Shown piece by piece: positions 16,330-25,134 of a DNA stretch of 64,000 nucleotides (within the stretch, counting starts at the first letter, position 1; each line of letters begins with the position of its first letter). The translations under genes and the position numbers were made by a program. Source of the stretch: an uncultured Cohaesibacter sp. (GTDB lineage: Bacteria; Pseudomonadota; Alphaproteobacteria; Rhizobiales; Cohaesibacteraceae); contig NZ_OY781091.1 in the NCBI RefSeq assembly GCF_963676275.1, positions 558,001 to 622,000 on the forward strand, in the 5' to 3' direction. The notes below the pieces were generated by a model that was not told the origin of the DNA, did not search any database, and was given only the letters and a program-made list of their open reading frames with translations.

Positions 16330-17286
16330 ATGAAAATCGTCATTACCGATCTTGATCACGCTGATCAGAATATGGAGCGGGAAGTCTTTGCCAAGGCTGG
16401 TCTGGAATTCGCCCTGCTGGAATGCAGGACCGAGGACGATCTGATCAACCAGATCAAGGATTATGAGATTGCCCTCAACCAGTATGCCCCTTTCACCAAG
16501 CGTGTCTTTGACGCTCTGCCCAATCTCAAACAGATCATTCGCTATGGTGTTGGCGTGAATAATGTCGATCTTGAGGCTGCCAAGGAAGCCGGTGTGCAGG
16601 TTTGCAACGTGCCTGATTATGGCATGCATGAGGTTTCCGACCACGCCATTGCGCTCAGCCTTTCCATCATCCGCAAGGTGCCGAAAATGGACAAGGCCGT
16701 TCATGATGGCGTCTGGGATTTCACCGTGGCCGCTCCAATCCGCCGCTTCTGCGAAACCACGGTTGGTGTTGTTGGCCTTGGTCGCATCGGTCGCCTCTAT
16801 GCCAAGAAAATGCATGAGCTTGGTTTCAAGATTGTCGGCTATGACAAATTCTACAAGCCCAGTGCTGCCGATGGCACCGACTATATCAAGGGCGCGTCTC
16901 TTGATGAGGTGATTGCCGAGGCTGATATCTTCGCGCTTTTCTGCCCGGTCACGAATGACAATTTCCATATGATCGATGAGGCCGCAATCAGCCGCATGAA
17001 GAATGGCGTCTATATCGTCAACACCGCCCGCGGTGGATTGATCGATGAAGACGCCCTCGCAAAAGCCCTGAAGTCCGGCAAGATCGCCGGAGCTGCGCTT
17101 GATACCACCGAAATCGAACCTCTGCCGGAAAATAGCCCCTTGCGTGCTTTGGATAACTGCCAATTGACGCCGCATATGGCTTGGTATTCGGAAGATGCCG
17201 CTCTTGAGCTGAAACGTAAAGTTGCAGAAGAGGCGGTTCGTTTCTCAAATGGAGAAAGTATTAATTGGGGTTTGGTCCAACTTTAA
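16330..17286 (+). CDS. D-isomer-specific 2-hydroxyacid dehydrogenase, cluster 1
   Basis: 318 residues. It reduces a 2-keto acid or oxidises a D-2-hydroxy acid with NAD(P). The Rossmann turn is VGLGRIGRLYAKKM, the substrate Arg is in NTARGGLIDE, the Glu in EIEPLPENSPL, and the proton-relay His in LTPHMAWYSE. There is no ACT domain, so it is not a regulated SerA. Paralogue of 49261-50214. In this setting it may reduce a keto sugar acid or a C2-C3 breakdown product such as glyoxylate or hydroxypyruvate; this is open. A GAAGGAG ribosome-binding site precedes the start. Confidence 0.85.
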   Translation: MKIVITDLDHADQNMEREVFAKAGLEFALLECRTEDDLINQIKDYEIALNQYAPFTKRVFDALPNLKQIIRYGVGVNNVDLEAAKEAGVQVCNVPDYGMHEVSDHAIALSLSIIRKVPKMDKAVHDGVWDFTVAAPIRRFCETTVGVVGLGRIGRLYAKKMHELGFKIVGYDKFYKPSAADGTDYIKGASLDEVIAEADIFALFCPVTNDNFHMIDEAAISRMKNGVYIVNTARGGLIDEDALAKALKSGKIAGAALDTTEIEPLPENSPLRALDNCQLTPHMAWYSEDAALELKRKVAEEAVRFSNGESINWGLVQL

Positions 17287-17348
17287 GCCAAGCAACAATT
17301 TCTATAACTTCGCGATTAACTTAGAGACATTTACCACAGGAGGAAGAA

Positions 17349-18326
17349 ATGTCCATTAAAACACTTACACTTGCAGCTGTATTGGCTGTAGGTACAATCG
17401 TTTCCCCGGCAGTTGCAGAAACACTTCGTTTCTCAAACGTCACATCCGTATCGGGTAAGGACGCTGGCGTTGAATTCAAACGCATCGTGGAGGAAAAGAC
17501 CAACGGCTCTATCGAAGTCAAGCATTTCCCGGACAACCAGCTGGGCAACGACCGCGTCATCACTGAAAGCACCATCTTCGGTGACATCGATATCGGCGTC
17601 AGCTCCACCTCTCCGCTGGCTACCCTGTTCCCGGATCTCTATGCGTTCGACGCGCCTTTCCTCTTCCTCAGCCCGGAAGATGCCTATGCCAAGCTCGACG
17701 GTGAAACCGGTCAGGCAATCCTGAAGACCCTTGAGAAAAAAGGCCTGAAGGGTCTGGCTTTCTGGGAAAACGGCTTCCGTAACTTCACCAACTCCAAAAA
17801 GGCGGTCGCCGAGCCTTCCGACCTTTCGGGCATGAAAATCCGCACCATGGAAAACGACGTGCATCTGGCTGCATGGCGTGCCCTTGGTGCCAACCCAACC
17901 CCGATGGCTTTCTCCGAACTGTTCACCGCTCTGCAGCAGGGCACGGTTGACGGTCAGGAAAACCCGCTCGGCATCATCGACGGCAACCGTTTTCAGGAAG
18001 TTCAGAGCAACGTGTCTCTGACCCAGCATGTTTACACGCCATATATCGTGTTCATGAATCTGGATAAATTCAACTCCCTGAGCGACGTAGAGCAGGATGC
18101 GATCCTGACCGCCGCCAAGGAAACCACCACCTTCCAGCGCAACCGTTCTCAGGAACTGGAAAAAGAAATCCTGACCAAGATCAAGGATGACGGTGTGACG
18201 GTTACCGAACTGACCCCGGCTCAGAAATCAGAATGGCAGAAGATCGTTGTGGACGCGAAGATCTATGATCTCGTCAAATCCAAAATGGATCATCCTGAAT
18301 ATATGGATGCCTTGCTGAAGAAATAA
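17349..18326 (+). CDS. TRAP transporter substrate-binding protein (DctP family), cluster 1
   Basis: 325 residues with a signal peptide (MSIKTLTLAAVLAVGTI...PAVAE, cleavage near residue 24). Periplasmic. The conserved Arg that binds the ligand carboxylate lies in GMKIRTMEN, followed by LQQGTVDGQENPL, the family signature. The ligand is therefore almost certainly an organic or sugar acid. ACAGGAGGA precedes the ATG. A stable hairpin lies between this gene and the small permease gene, consistent with higher amounts of the binding protein. Confidence 0.92.
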   Translation: MSIKTLTLAAVLAVGTIVSPAVAETLRFSNVTSVSGKDAGVEFKRIVEEKTNGSIEVKHFPDNQLGNDRVITESTIFGDIDIGVSSTSPLATLFPDLYAFDAPFLFLSPEDAYAKLDGETGQAILKTLEKKGLKGLAFWENGFRNFTNSKKAVAEPSDLSGMKIRTMENDVHLAAWRALGANPTPMAFSELFTALQQGTVDGQENPLGIIDGNRFQEVQSNVSLTQHVYTPYIVFMNLDKFNSLSDVEQDAILTAAKETTTFQRNRSQELEKEILTKIKDDGVTVTELTPAQKSEWQKIVVDAKIYDLVKSKMDHPEYMDALLKK

Positions 18327-18344
18327 GCCTCATCGTCGCGAGTT

Positions 18345-18370
18345 GCGAGGGCTGGATTGCCAGTCCTCGC
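18345..18370 (+). other. Hairpin between TRAP binding-protein and permease genes, cluster 1
   Basis: GCGAGGGCTGG (18345-18355) pairs with CCAGTCCTCGC (18360-18370), 11 bp with one G-U pair and a 4-base loop, 18 bases after the dctP-type stop. No T-run. Likely protects the upstream message or dampens transcription into the permease genes. Confidence 0.65.
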
Positions 18371-18470
18371 GCATATGCTGCCCTTGATGCCGCGCTCCGG
18401 GTGGGCGAGAGCCTTGGCGCATCATATGTCTTGCGGCCACTGAATTCGATATTCGAAAAGGACCAAGTAG

Positions 18471-18965
18471 ATGACCATTCTACGCTTTTTGGACAAATAT
18501 TTCGAAATTTCAATCAGCGTCTTTCTCCTGCTCTTCATGACCGCGCTTATCGCGGTGCAGGTATTCATGCGGTATGTGATGGGGGAATCTCTGTCCTGGT
18601 CCGAAGAATTGGCGCGTTACGTTTTCATCTGGCTGATTTATCTGATGATCAGCTATAGCGCTCGTGAGATGAAGCATATCAAGATCGACGCCGCTCTGGG
18701 GCTCTTCCCCCAGTCATGGCAGCGTTGGGTGGTTATTGTCGGTGATCTGCTGTTCCTCGCTTTCGCTCTCTTCATCGTCAAGACGACCTACACGCTCGTT
18801 CTCAAGCAGATGATGCTTGACCAGCGCTCGACCGCTCTGGCGATCCCGCTCTGGATGATCTATGCCGCGCCCGGGGTTGGCTTCTTTCTGGCTTCGATCA
18901 GACAGGTGCAAACCATCATCTGGCGCCTGCGCAATCCTGACAAAACCAATATCGAGGAGTTCTAA
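18471..18965 (+). CDS. TRAP transporter small permease (DctQ family), cluster 1
   Basis: 164 residues with four predicted membrane helices: about 14-34, 46-65, 88-108 and 125-145. The motif SWSEELARYVFIWLIYLM is the DctQ signature. It forms the membrane unit with the DctM protein, whose gene begins three bases after its stop. The ATG at 18471 lies 144 bases past the binding-protein gene, the gap being filled by the hairpin at 18345. Confidence 0.9.
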   Translation: MTILRFLDKYFEISISVFLLLFMTALIAVQVFMRYVMGESLSWSEELARYVFIWLIYLMISYSAREMKHIKIDAALGLFPQSWQRWVVIVGDLLFLAFALFIVKTTYTLVLKQMMLDQRSTALAIPLWMIYAAPGVGFFLASIRQVQTIIWRLRNPDKTNIEEF

Positions 18966-18968
18966 GGC

Positions 18969-20252
18969 ATGGTCGCTACAGTCCTCTTTACAAGCCTTGT
19001 CCTGTTCCTCATCCTCAATGTCCCTGTTGGCATTGCCATTGGTCTGGCCTCGGCTGCGGCGGCGCTCGTCGCAGAAGCGCTCTCGCCCAACTATATTTCC
19101 CAGCAGCTGATTGCCGGTACTGACAGCTTTCCGATCATGGCGATCCCGCTGTTCATTCTGGCCGGTGACCTGATGGGGGCAGGCGGTGTGTCGCGCCGTA
19201 TCCTTGATGTCGCCAACGTCTTTTTCGGCCGCGTGACCGGTGGTCTGGCCATCGTCACCGTTGCCGTCTGCATGTTCTTTGCTGCCGTATCCGGCTCCGG
19301 CCCGGCCACTGTGGCCGCCGTCGGCTCCATGGTCATTCCGACCATGTTGGAGAAGGGCTATTCCAAATCCTTCACACTGGCTCTGGTGGCAACCGCTGGA
19401 TCGATTGGCGTCATCATCCCGCCATCCATCCCGATGGTGATCTTCGGTGTCGCAACGGGTACCTCCATTTCCAACATGTTCATGGCTGGTATTGTTCCGG
19501 GCTTCCTGATCGGCTTCGCGCTGATGGGCTGGAGCTATTATTATGCCAAGAAACAAGGGATTGCCGGGGTTGAAGGCAAGTTTGACTGCCACGTTGCCGC
19601 CAAGCTGGTATGGGAAGCAAAATGGGCGCTTCTCAACCCGATCATCATTCTGGGTGGCATCTATGCGGGTATCTTCACCCCGACGGAAGCCGCCGCCGTG
19701 GCAGCCGTCTATGCCTTGCTTTGCGGTCTGGTGCTCTATCGCGAGATCAGCCTGAAGCATTTGCTCAAGACGGTGGCGCGTTCCTGCTCCACCACCGGTA
19801 CGACGATGGTCATTCTGGGCTGCGCAACGGCCTTTGCCAAGATCCTGACCATTGAGCAGATCCCGGTTCAGGTGGCCGATCTGATGACGACCATTTCGGA
19901 CAATCCGATCATCATTCTGATGATCATCAACGTCCTGCTGCTGTTCGTCGGCTGTGTCATGGATACCACGCCAGCCATTCTGGTGCTGTCTCCGATCCTG
20001 TTCCCTGTGGCCACTTCCATGGGTGTTGATCCGATCCATTTCGGCATCATCATGGTCGTCAACCTTGCGATCGGTTTCATCACGCCTCCTTTGGGTATCA
20101 ACCTGTTCGTGGCGGCAAGGGTCGGCAACGCCCAGCTCGGCACAGTGGTGCGAGGCATTCTGCCTTTCATTGCGATCATGATCATTCTCCTCTTGATCAT
20201 ATCCTACGTACCACCCGTCTCGATCGGCATCTTCAGCCTGTTGGGTCGATAA
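18969..20252 (+). CDS. TRAP transporter large permease (DctM family), cluster 1
   Basis: 427 residues, about 12 membrane helices. It couples sodium entry to uptake of the acid. Family motifs include FPIMAIPLFILAGDLM, the glycine-rich AVSGSGPATVAAVGSMVIP, IGVIIPPSIPMV and the C-terminal GFITPPLGINLFVA. The start is ATG three bases after the small permease stop. It is followed by a terminator-like hairpin before dgoA. Confidence 0.93.
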   Translation: MVATVLFTSLVLFLILNVPVGIAIGLASAAAALVAEALSPNYISQQLIAGTDSFPIMAIPLFILAGDLMGAGGVSRRILDVANVFFGRVTGGLAIVTVAVCMFFAAVSGSGPATVAAVGSMVIPTMLEKGYSKSFTLALVATAGSIGVIIPPSIPMVIFGVATGTSISNMFMAGIVPGFLIGFALMGWSYYYAKKQGIAGVEGKFDCHVAAKLVWEAKWALLNPIIILGGIYAGIFTPTEAAAVAAVYALLCGLVLYREISLKHLLKTVARSCSTTGTTMVILGCATAFAKILTIEQIPVQVADLMTTISDNPIIILMIINVLLLFVGCVMDTTPAILVLSPILFPVATSMGVDPIHFGIIMVVNLAIGFITPPLGINLFVAARVGNAQLGTVVRGILPFIAIMIILLLIISYVPPVSIGIFSLLGR

Positions 20253-20259
20253 CCAATGA

Positions 20260-20287
20260 GAGCCCGCTCCTTACCGGGTGCGGGCTC
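20260..20287 (+). terminator. Terminator-like hairpin after cluster 1 TRAP genes
   Basis: GAGCCCGC (20260-20267) pairs with GCGGGCTC (20280-20287) and is followed by a T-rich tail (TTCTATCTTTCTT). It lies 7 bases past the large permease stop and 39 bases before dgoA. The interrupted T-tract suggests partial termination. Confidence 0.7.
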
Positions 20288-20326
20288 TTCTATCTTTCTT
20301 CCCTGAAATTTCTGAAAGTGTGAACC

Positions 20327-20956
20327 ATGTCCTTTGAACAGTTTGTCGGGCAATGCCCTCTTGTGGCCATTTTGCGTGGTCTGGCGCCGGAAGAGGCTCT
20401 TGGAATGGGCCAGTGCCTGATTGATTCAGGCTTCACCATGATAGAGGTTCCGCTCAATTCTCCTCGACCCTTTGAAAGCATCTCGATCTTGCAGGAAAGC
20501 TTTGGCCGCCGTGCCCTGATTGGTGCTGGCACCGTGTTGAGCAGGGAAGCCGTTGATGGCGTGGCAGCCGCAGGAGGCAAGCTGATCGTCATGCCTCATT
20601 GCAACACCGATGTGATTTCCTATGCCAAGTCTCTTGGCCTCTATTGTGTACCCGGTATCGCGACGCCAACGGAAGCTTTTGCCGCGCTTGATGCCGGAGC
20701 GGACGCGCTTAAACTCTTCCCTGCAGAAAATGCGGCTCCCGCAGTGGTCAAGGCCATGCTTGCAGTCCTGCCCAAAGCCACGCGTATCCTCCCAGTGGGC
20801 GGGATTGCACCTGACAATATGGCTGATTACTGGGCTGCGGGAGCCGCCGGGTTCGGCTTGGGCAGTGCTCTTTACAAGCCCGGCATGCCAACCGAACAGG
20901 TTGGAGCCAATGCCCGCGCCTTCATTGAAGCCATTGAGGGCCTAAAGCAGAATTGA
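20327..20956 (+). CDS. dgoA: 2-dehydro-3-deoxy-6-phosphogalactonate aldolase
   Basis: 209 residues, class I aldolase of the KDPG/KDPGal family. It splits the DgoK product into pyruvate and glyceraldehyde-3-phosphate. The start VAILRGLAPEEAL, catalytic Glu in IEVPLNSP, GAGTVL, and Schiff-base Lys in ALKLFPAE are all present; IEVPLNSP favours the galactonate-type (DgoA) over Eda. It closes the pathway begun by dgoK upstream; the L-fuconate dehydratase gene follows after 63 bases. Confidence 0.92.
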   Translation: MSFEQFVGQCPLVAILRGLAPEEALGMGQCLIDSGFTMIEVPLNSPRPFESISILQESFGRRALIGAGTVLSREAVDGVAAAGGKLIVMPHCNTDVISYAKSLGLYCVPGIATPTEAFAALDAGADALKLFPAENAAPAVVKAMLAVLPKATRILPVGGIAPDNMADYWAAGAAGFGLGSALYKPGMPTEQVGANARAFIEAIEGLKQN

Positions 20957-21019
20957 AGCCGAACTGAAGCACCTAGCCCGATTTTTCAAATTTCCCTATC
21001 TCCATAAGGAGAGATTTTC

Positions 21020-22330
21020 ATGACTAGAATTATTGATGTTACCGTCAAGGATATCCGCTTTCCCACCTCCCGCAATCTGGACGGCTCCGATGCGATGAAT
21101 GAAGCGCCGGACTATTCGGCGACTTATGTCATCCTGAAAACGGATAGCGGCCAGCAGCTTACCGGCCATGGCCTGACTTTCACCAACGGGCGCGGCAATG
21201 ATCTTGTGGTCGCCGCGGCAGAAACCCTTGCCAGAAGCTTTGTTATTGGCAAGGAGTTGGAAGAGATTACTGCCGATTTTGGTTCATTCTGGCATCAGCT
21301 TGTTGCCGGAGATTCCCAGTTGCGCTGGCTTGGCCCGGAAAAGGGGCTTGTTCATCTGGCAACCGCCGCGCTGGTCAATGCCCTGTGGGACATGTGGGCC
21401 AAGTCGGTTGGCAAGCCGGTCTGGAAGCTGCTCGCTGACATGACGCCTGAAGAGCTGGTCCGCTGCGTCGATTTCACCTATATCGAGGATGCCATCACCC
21501 CGCATGAAGCGCTGGCGCTGCTCAAACGCAAGCAGGCGGGCAAGGCGGCGCGTGAAGCGGAAATGTTCGCCAAGGGCTATCCGGCCTACTCGACAGCTGC
21601 TGGCTGGCTTGGCTATTCGGAAGAGAAAATGCGACGTCTGGCGCGCGAAGCCGTCGCAGGCGGCTGGACCCATCTCAAGCAGAAGGTTGGTGCGGACATC
21701 GAACAGGATGTTGAGCGAGCCCGCATCCTGCGCGAGGAACTGGGCTGGGATCGCCATCTGATGATGGATGCCAACCAGATCTGGGGTGTTGAGGAAGCGA
21801 TTGCCAATATGCGTCGTCTGGCCGAATTCGACCCGCTCTGGATCGAGGAGCCGACCAGCCCGGACGATATACTCGGTCACAAGGCCATTCGGGATCAAAT
21901 CGGCACCATCGGTGTTGCCACCGGAGAGCATGCCCACAATCGGGTCATGTTCAAGCAATTCTTTCAGGCCGAAGCCTTCGATTTCTGCCAGCTTGATCCG
22001 GCCCGTCTGGGCGGGGTGAATGAGGTGCTGGCGGTGCTGCTCATGGCTGCGAAATATGGCGTGCCGGTCTGCCCCCATGGTGGCGGCGTCGGCCTGTGCC
22101 AATATTCACTCAATGTGGTGCTGTTCGATTATATTGCCGTAAGCGGTAGTCTGGAAAAACGCGTGCTGGAATATGTCGATCATCTGCACGAGAATTTCGA
22201 AGAGCCTCTGGTCCTCAGACAAGGGCGCTATTACCCGCCGCAGATGCCGGGCTATGGCGCAACGCTGAAGCCGGACTCGCAAGAAAGATTTGCTTTTCCT
22301 GATGGCGAGGAATGGTCCGGAACCGATTGA
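21020..22330 (+). CDS. fucD: L-fuconate dehydratase (enolase superfamily)
   Basis: 436 residues, same length and sequence style as the characterised Xanthomonas enzyme. It removes water from L-fuconate to give 2-keto-3-deoxy-L-fuconate; the family is also known to accept L-galactonate and D-arabinonate. The N-terminal RFPTSRNLDGSDAMN and the loop QLRWLGPEKGL are diagnostic. The catalytic bases are Lys222 (HLKQKVG) and His353 (VCPHGGG); metal ligands are Asp in MMDANQ, Glu in WIEEPTSPDD and Glu in GEHAHN. No fucose dehydrogenase or lactonase is nearby, so the acid itself is probably imported by the adjacent TRAP system. Confidence 0.92.
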   Translation: MTRIIDVTVKDIRFPTSRNLDGSDAMNEAPDYSATYVILKTDSGQQLTGHGLTFTNGRGNDLVVAAAETLARSFVIGKELEEITADFGSFWHQLVAGDSQLRWLGPEKGLVHLATAALVNALWDMWAKSVGKPVWKLLADMTPEELVRCVDFTYIEDAITPHEALALLKRKQAGKAAREAEMFAKGYPAYSTAAGWLGYSEEKMRRLAREAVAGGWTHLKQKVGADIEQDVERARILREELGWDRHLMMDANQIWGVEEAIANMRRLAEFDPLWIEEPTSPDDILGHKAIRDQIGTIGVATGEHAHNRVMFKQFFQAEAFDFCQLDPARLGGVNEVLAVLLMAAKYGVPVCPHGGGVGLCQYSLNVVLFDYIAVSGSLEKRVLEYVDHLHENFEEPLVLRQGRYYPPQMPGYGATLKPDSQERFAFPDGEEWSGTD

Positions 22331-22374
22331 TCTCCCCCAACGGATCGGTAATTCCCCTTTTTTCGCCATGGAGC

Positions 22375-22407
22375 AGAGCCGCAAAGTGCAAGCCGCTTTG
22401 CGGCTCT
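22375..22407 (+). other. Hairpin after fucD
   Basis: AGAGCCGCAAAG (22375-22386) and CTTTGCGGCTCT (22396-22407) form a perfect 12-bp stem with a 9-base loop, 45 bases past the fucD stop. No T-run; probable 3' end stabiliser or factor-dependent terminator. Confidence 0.7.
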
Positions 22408-22472
22408 GTGTCATTCACCCACAGCCATTCACAGCCGCTCGCAGGGTTATTCGCGCTGATATGGACAAAATA

Positions 22473-22503
22473 AAAGGTGACCGATTGGGAGGCGGTCACC
22501 TTT
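22473..22503. terminator. Second hairpin, likely bidirectional terminator
   Basis: AAAGGTGACCG (22473-22483) and CGGTCACCTTT (22493-22503) form a perfect 11-bp stem. A-rich and T-rich flanks on the two sides allow termination from cluster 1 on the plus strand and from the small minus-strand gene ending at 22555. Confidence 0.65.
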
Positions 22504-22554
22504 CATCAAAACTGTCGGCTCTCAATCTTTCCGATTGAAAGGAATGCGGCATTA

Positions 22555-22728
22555 TCACACGGATGCGATACGCGATTTCATCGCAGGACCATGCTTTCTT
22601 GGCCGTCTGGCTGCTGTTGTCTCATGAGACTTGAACAAACGAGCCAGCAGGGAATGAAATTGTTTGGACCGCTCGAAATGGCCACGTGCCAGAGCGTTGT
22701 TAATTTCGTTGTGACTCAGATATCTCAT
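22555..22728 (-). CDS. Small basic protein of 57 residues
   Basis: Found by reading the minus strand; it is below usual length cut-offs. The product starts MRYLSHNEINNALARGHF and continues through ERSKQFHSLLARLFK to a Lys/Arg-rich tail (RRPRKHGPAMKSR). GGAACGGAA lies just before the ATG. The first 35 residues can form an amphipathic helix. Short alphaproteobacterial proteins beginning YLTxxEIxxAxxRG with a following RSxxF are familiar to me, but none has a firm function. Convergent terminator at 22473. The frame has codon use like its neighbours. Confidence 0.55.
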   Translation of the reverse strand: MRYLSHNEINNALARGHFERSKQFHSLLARLFKSHETTAARRPRKHGPAMKSRIASV

Positions 22729-23112
22729 TTTCCGTTCCTATCTTGCAGGAGTGAAGAAGGATATGTTCTTCATTATGGAATATATTAGCATGTATGTTTC
22801 TCTTCGAGAAGCATTTCGCAAGTCTCTTGCCTCTGCGTTGAGTGGAAAGAAGATTCCATTCTTTCGATCTATTCTTTTGGGACGCTTTTGGAATATATAT
22901 TTCCAAATTGGATATATGAGGGTGATTTGTGTTTGAGAATTTTATCAATCTCTGTGGATTGTTCTAAATTGCAATTTTAAACAGGAAAATATATGCAAAG
23001 CAATTATCGTCGCTTTGTAAATAAATTACGCGATATTTTCTGCCGCAGACGTTGGCCGTATCAAGGCTCTCTTTTCTTCTGCTGCGCCTATGCGCAATGC
23101 GGTCCGGGCAAT
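22729..23112. other. A+T-rich intergenic region
   Basis: About 385 bases, much A+T-richer than the surroundings. It contains the palindrome TTTGGAA-7-TTCCAAA at 22887-22907. A 61-codon plus-strand frame (22751-22936) beginning with GTG has no family resemblance and was not accepted. The promoter of the 57-residue gene should lie at its left end. Confidence 0.4.
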
Positions 23113-25134
23113 TTAGCTGCCCTTTGAACCGGTCGCTTGCCCGGCGCTCTTGGGCGCCATGGTGCGCGAGAGCTGGGGAGGACTGGAAAGGAGCCCGGCG
23201 ATCTTTGCCATGATCAGGGCCGCTCCGGCATCACTGACATGGTCGTCATCGACATAGAGCGAATAGCCGTCTTTTTCCTGAATGCAAATACCGGAACTGT
23301 CCTTGCAGAAAATGTCTCTCAGATCGACGATGGCAATATTGTCGCTGGCCGCGCGCATGTCCTGAAACAATTTCCTGACATTCTTCTCCCGGTCATCAAA
23401 CCAGGCAACGGGATAATTGAGCAGCGATTTGTCGAGCAGCAGCGCTCTTGGCACATCGACCCCGACTTCCGGAACGGGGCCAATGATGGTTACCGGCTTT
23501 TTGCTGGCGATGCGGGCCATGAATTGCGCCGAATAGGTCAACAGATCCTGATCTGTCGCCTGCGCGCTGTGAAGATTCTTTGCAACGATGGTGTTGGCGA
23601 AGGGATGATCATCCTGAAGCCCGTCCGGCCTCAGAAACGGGCCGCCCTCGATATGGGTTGCCCAGCGCGAGGCGATGAAGAGGCCCTGCACATTGGTGTT
23701 ATTGGTCGCGAAGTCATAAGCGGAATCGAGGAACTCCATGCGGTCTTCATTATCGACCCTGTCATCACGATAGGTTCCGGCAACCGGATAGAGCGTATTC
23801 TTGGTGAAGGCGATCAATCCATAGCCTTTTGCGGCCAAGGTCTTTTTCAACCGGGCAAACAGCGCCATCGCATGGCTATCACCCATAAGCACATAATAAC
23901 TCTCGAATGCCATCGAGGATTTGCAGAAATCCATGCTCAGGTTGTTGGGCGCATGATGAAAATGGCAGGCGTCGAACGTGCTTGTATCAACGATTTTGAG
24001 AGTGTCATTGGCATTGACGCCATCATTGCGAATATTCCAGACGCCGGAAACGATCAGCATCGCGGTGGCTGCCGCTCCCAGTGGAAAGATTATCTTGCGT
24101 CCGATGGCCTTGCGGTTTCTGAAAGGCTGCTCGATATAGCGCCAGCTCAGATAAGCCCAGATGAAGGTCGTGATACAAAGGAATATCGAGACCTCGGCAC
24201 TGAGCTCATGCAGGGTGCGGTAGCGCGCAAAGGCTAGCAGAGGCTGGTGGAACAGATAGGCGCTGTAGCTGATCAGTCCGATCCCCACCAGTAGCCTGTT
24301 GCCCAGCAGCCGGTTGGCCAGCGTACCTTCTCTGGCATAAAGAATGAGCAGCGCCGCGCCGACGGTCGGTAATAGGGCGGGGAAACTCGGGACTGCCGTT
24401 TGGGGCGTATAGAATAGGAGCGAATAGAATACGGCCATCAGGCCTGCAATGCTGAGCAGATTGGCCATAAGCCCCTGCGGTTGCTTGCCCTGCTGTTCCA
24501 GATGTTGGGCAAGGAAGGCTGCGAACACCCCGACGAGCAGCTCCCATGCCCTTGTCGGCATCAGATAGAAGGCCGCGACCGGTTTGTTCATCATTCCCCA
24601 ATGCGCAATGGCAAGGCTGGCGACAAAGGCAAGGGCCAGAAGGGCCAGCGTAACCTTTTTGCCAAACCGCCAGACAATCAACATAAAGAGCGGGAAGAAA
24701 ATGTAATATTGTTCCTCGACCGCCAGACTCCATGTATGCAGCAGTGGCTTGAAGTCGGCGGCGGTATCGAAATAGCCCGATTCACGCCAGAACAGAATGT
24801 TGGAACAGAAGGCGGCGACGGCGACAAGACTGCGTGAAAAGCCTTCCATATGGATCGGGCTCATCAGGTACCATGCCGCCACAAAGGACAGCGCGAGCGT
24901 CACAAACAGCGCTGGCAGAATGCGCCGGATGCGTCTTTCATAGAAAGAAATGATGCTGAAGCGCCCAGCCTCCAGTTCGGAGATCAGAATCTGGGTGATC
25001 AAATAACCGCTGATGACAAAAAACAGGTCAACGCCGAGATATCCTCCATTCAGGACCCCCAGCCCGGAATGAAAAATGACAACGGACAGAACTGCTATGG
25101 CTCTTATGCCATCAATTTCCGGACGGTATTGCAT
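23113..25134 (-). CDS. OafA/YrhL-type O-acyltransferase with C-terminal SGNH domain
   Basis: 673 residues. The N-terminal half (about 1-370) is an integral-membrane acyltransferase-3 domain with some ten helices; the catalytic His lies in VVIFHSGLGVLNGGYLGVD and the motif FFVISGYLIT follows. The C-terminal half (about 400-650) is a periplasmic SGNH-type domain with VLMGDSHAM as the block I motif and DDDHVSDAGA as the Asp/His block near the end. Such proteins transfer acetyl groups to O-antigen, capsule or exopolysaccharide. It stands alone, with no polysaccharide genes nearby. Confidence 0.9.
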   Translation of the reverse strand: MQYRPEIDGIRAIAVLSVVIFHSGLGVLNGGYLGVDLFFVISGYLITQILISELEAGRFSIISFYERRIRRILPALFVTLALSFVAAWYLMSPIHMEGFSRSLVAVAAFCSNILFWRESGYFDTAADFKPLLHTWSLAVEEQYYIFFPLFMLIVWRFGKKVTLALLALAFVASLAIAHWGMMNKPVAAFYLMPTRAWELLVGVFAAFLAQHLEQQGKQPQGLMANLLSIAGLMAVFYSLLFYTPQTAVPSFPALLPTVGAALLILYAREGTLANRLLGNRLLVGIGLISYSAYLFHQPLLAFARYRTLHELSAEVSIFLCITTFIWAYLSWRYIEQPFRNRKAIGRKIIFPLGAAATAMLIVSGVWNIRNDGVNANDTLKIVDTSTFDACHFHHAPNNLSMDFCKSSMAFESYYVLMGDSHAMALFARLKKTLAAKGYGLIAFTKNTLYPVAGTYRDDRVDNEDRMEFLDSAYDFATNNTNVQGLFIASRWATHIEGGPFLRPDGLQDDHPFANTIVAKNLHSAQATDQDLLTYSAQFMARIASKKPVTIIGPVPEVGVDVPRALLLDKSLLNYPVAWFDDREKNVRKLFQDMRAASDNIAIVDLRDIFCKDSSGICIQEKDGYSLYVDDDHVSDAGAALIMAKIAGLLSSPPQLSRTMAPKSAGQATGSKGS

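Noticed and set aside
18714-20039. A 441-codon minus-strand frame opposite the TRAP permeases
   Set aside because: The predicted product is an improbable His/Asp/Arg-rich chain, the usual shadow of hydrophobic membrane-protein codons.
22751-22936. Possible 61-residue protein on the plus strand
   Set aside because: GTG start, unusual composition, A+T-rich region and no recognisable motif; it also overlaps the probable promoter of the 57-residue gene.
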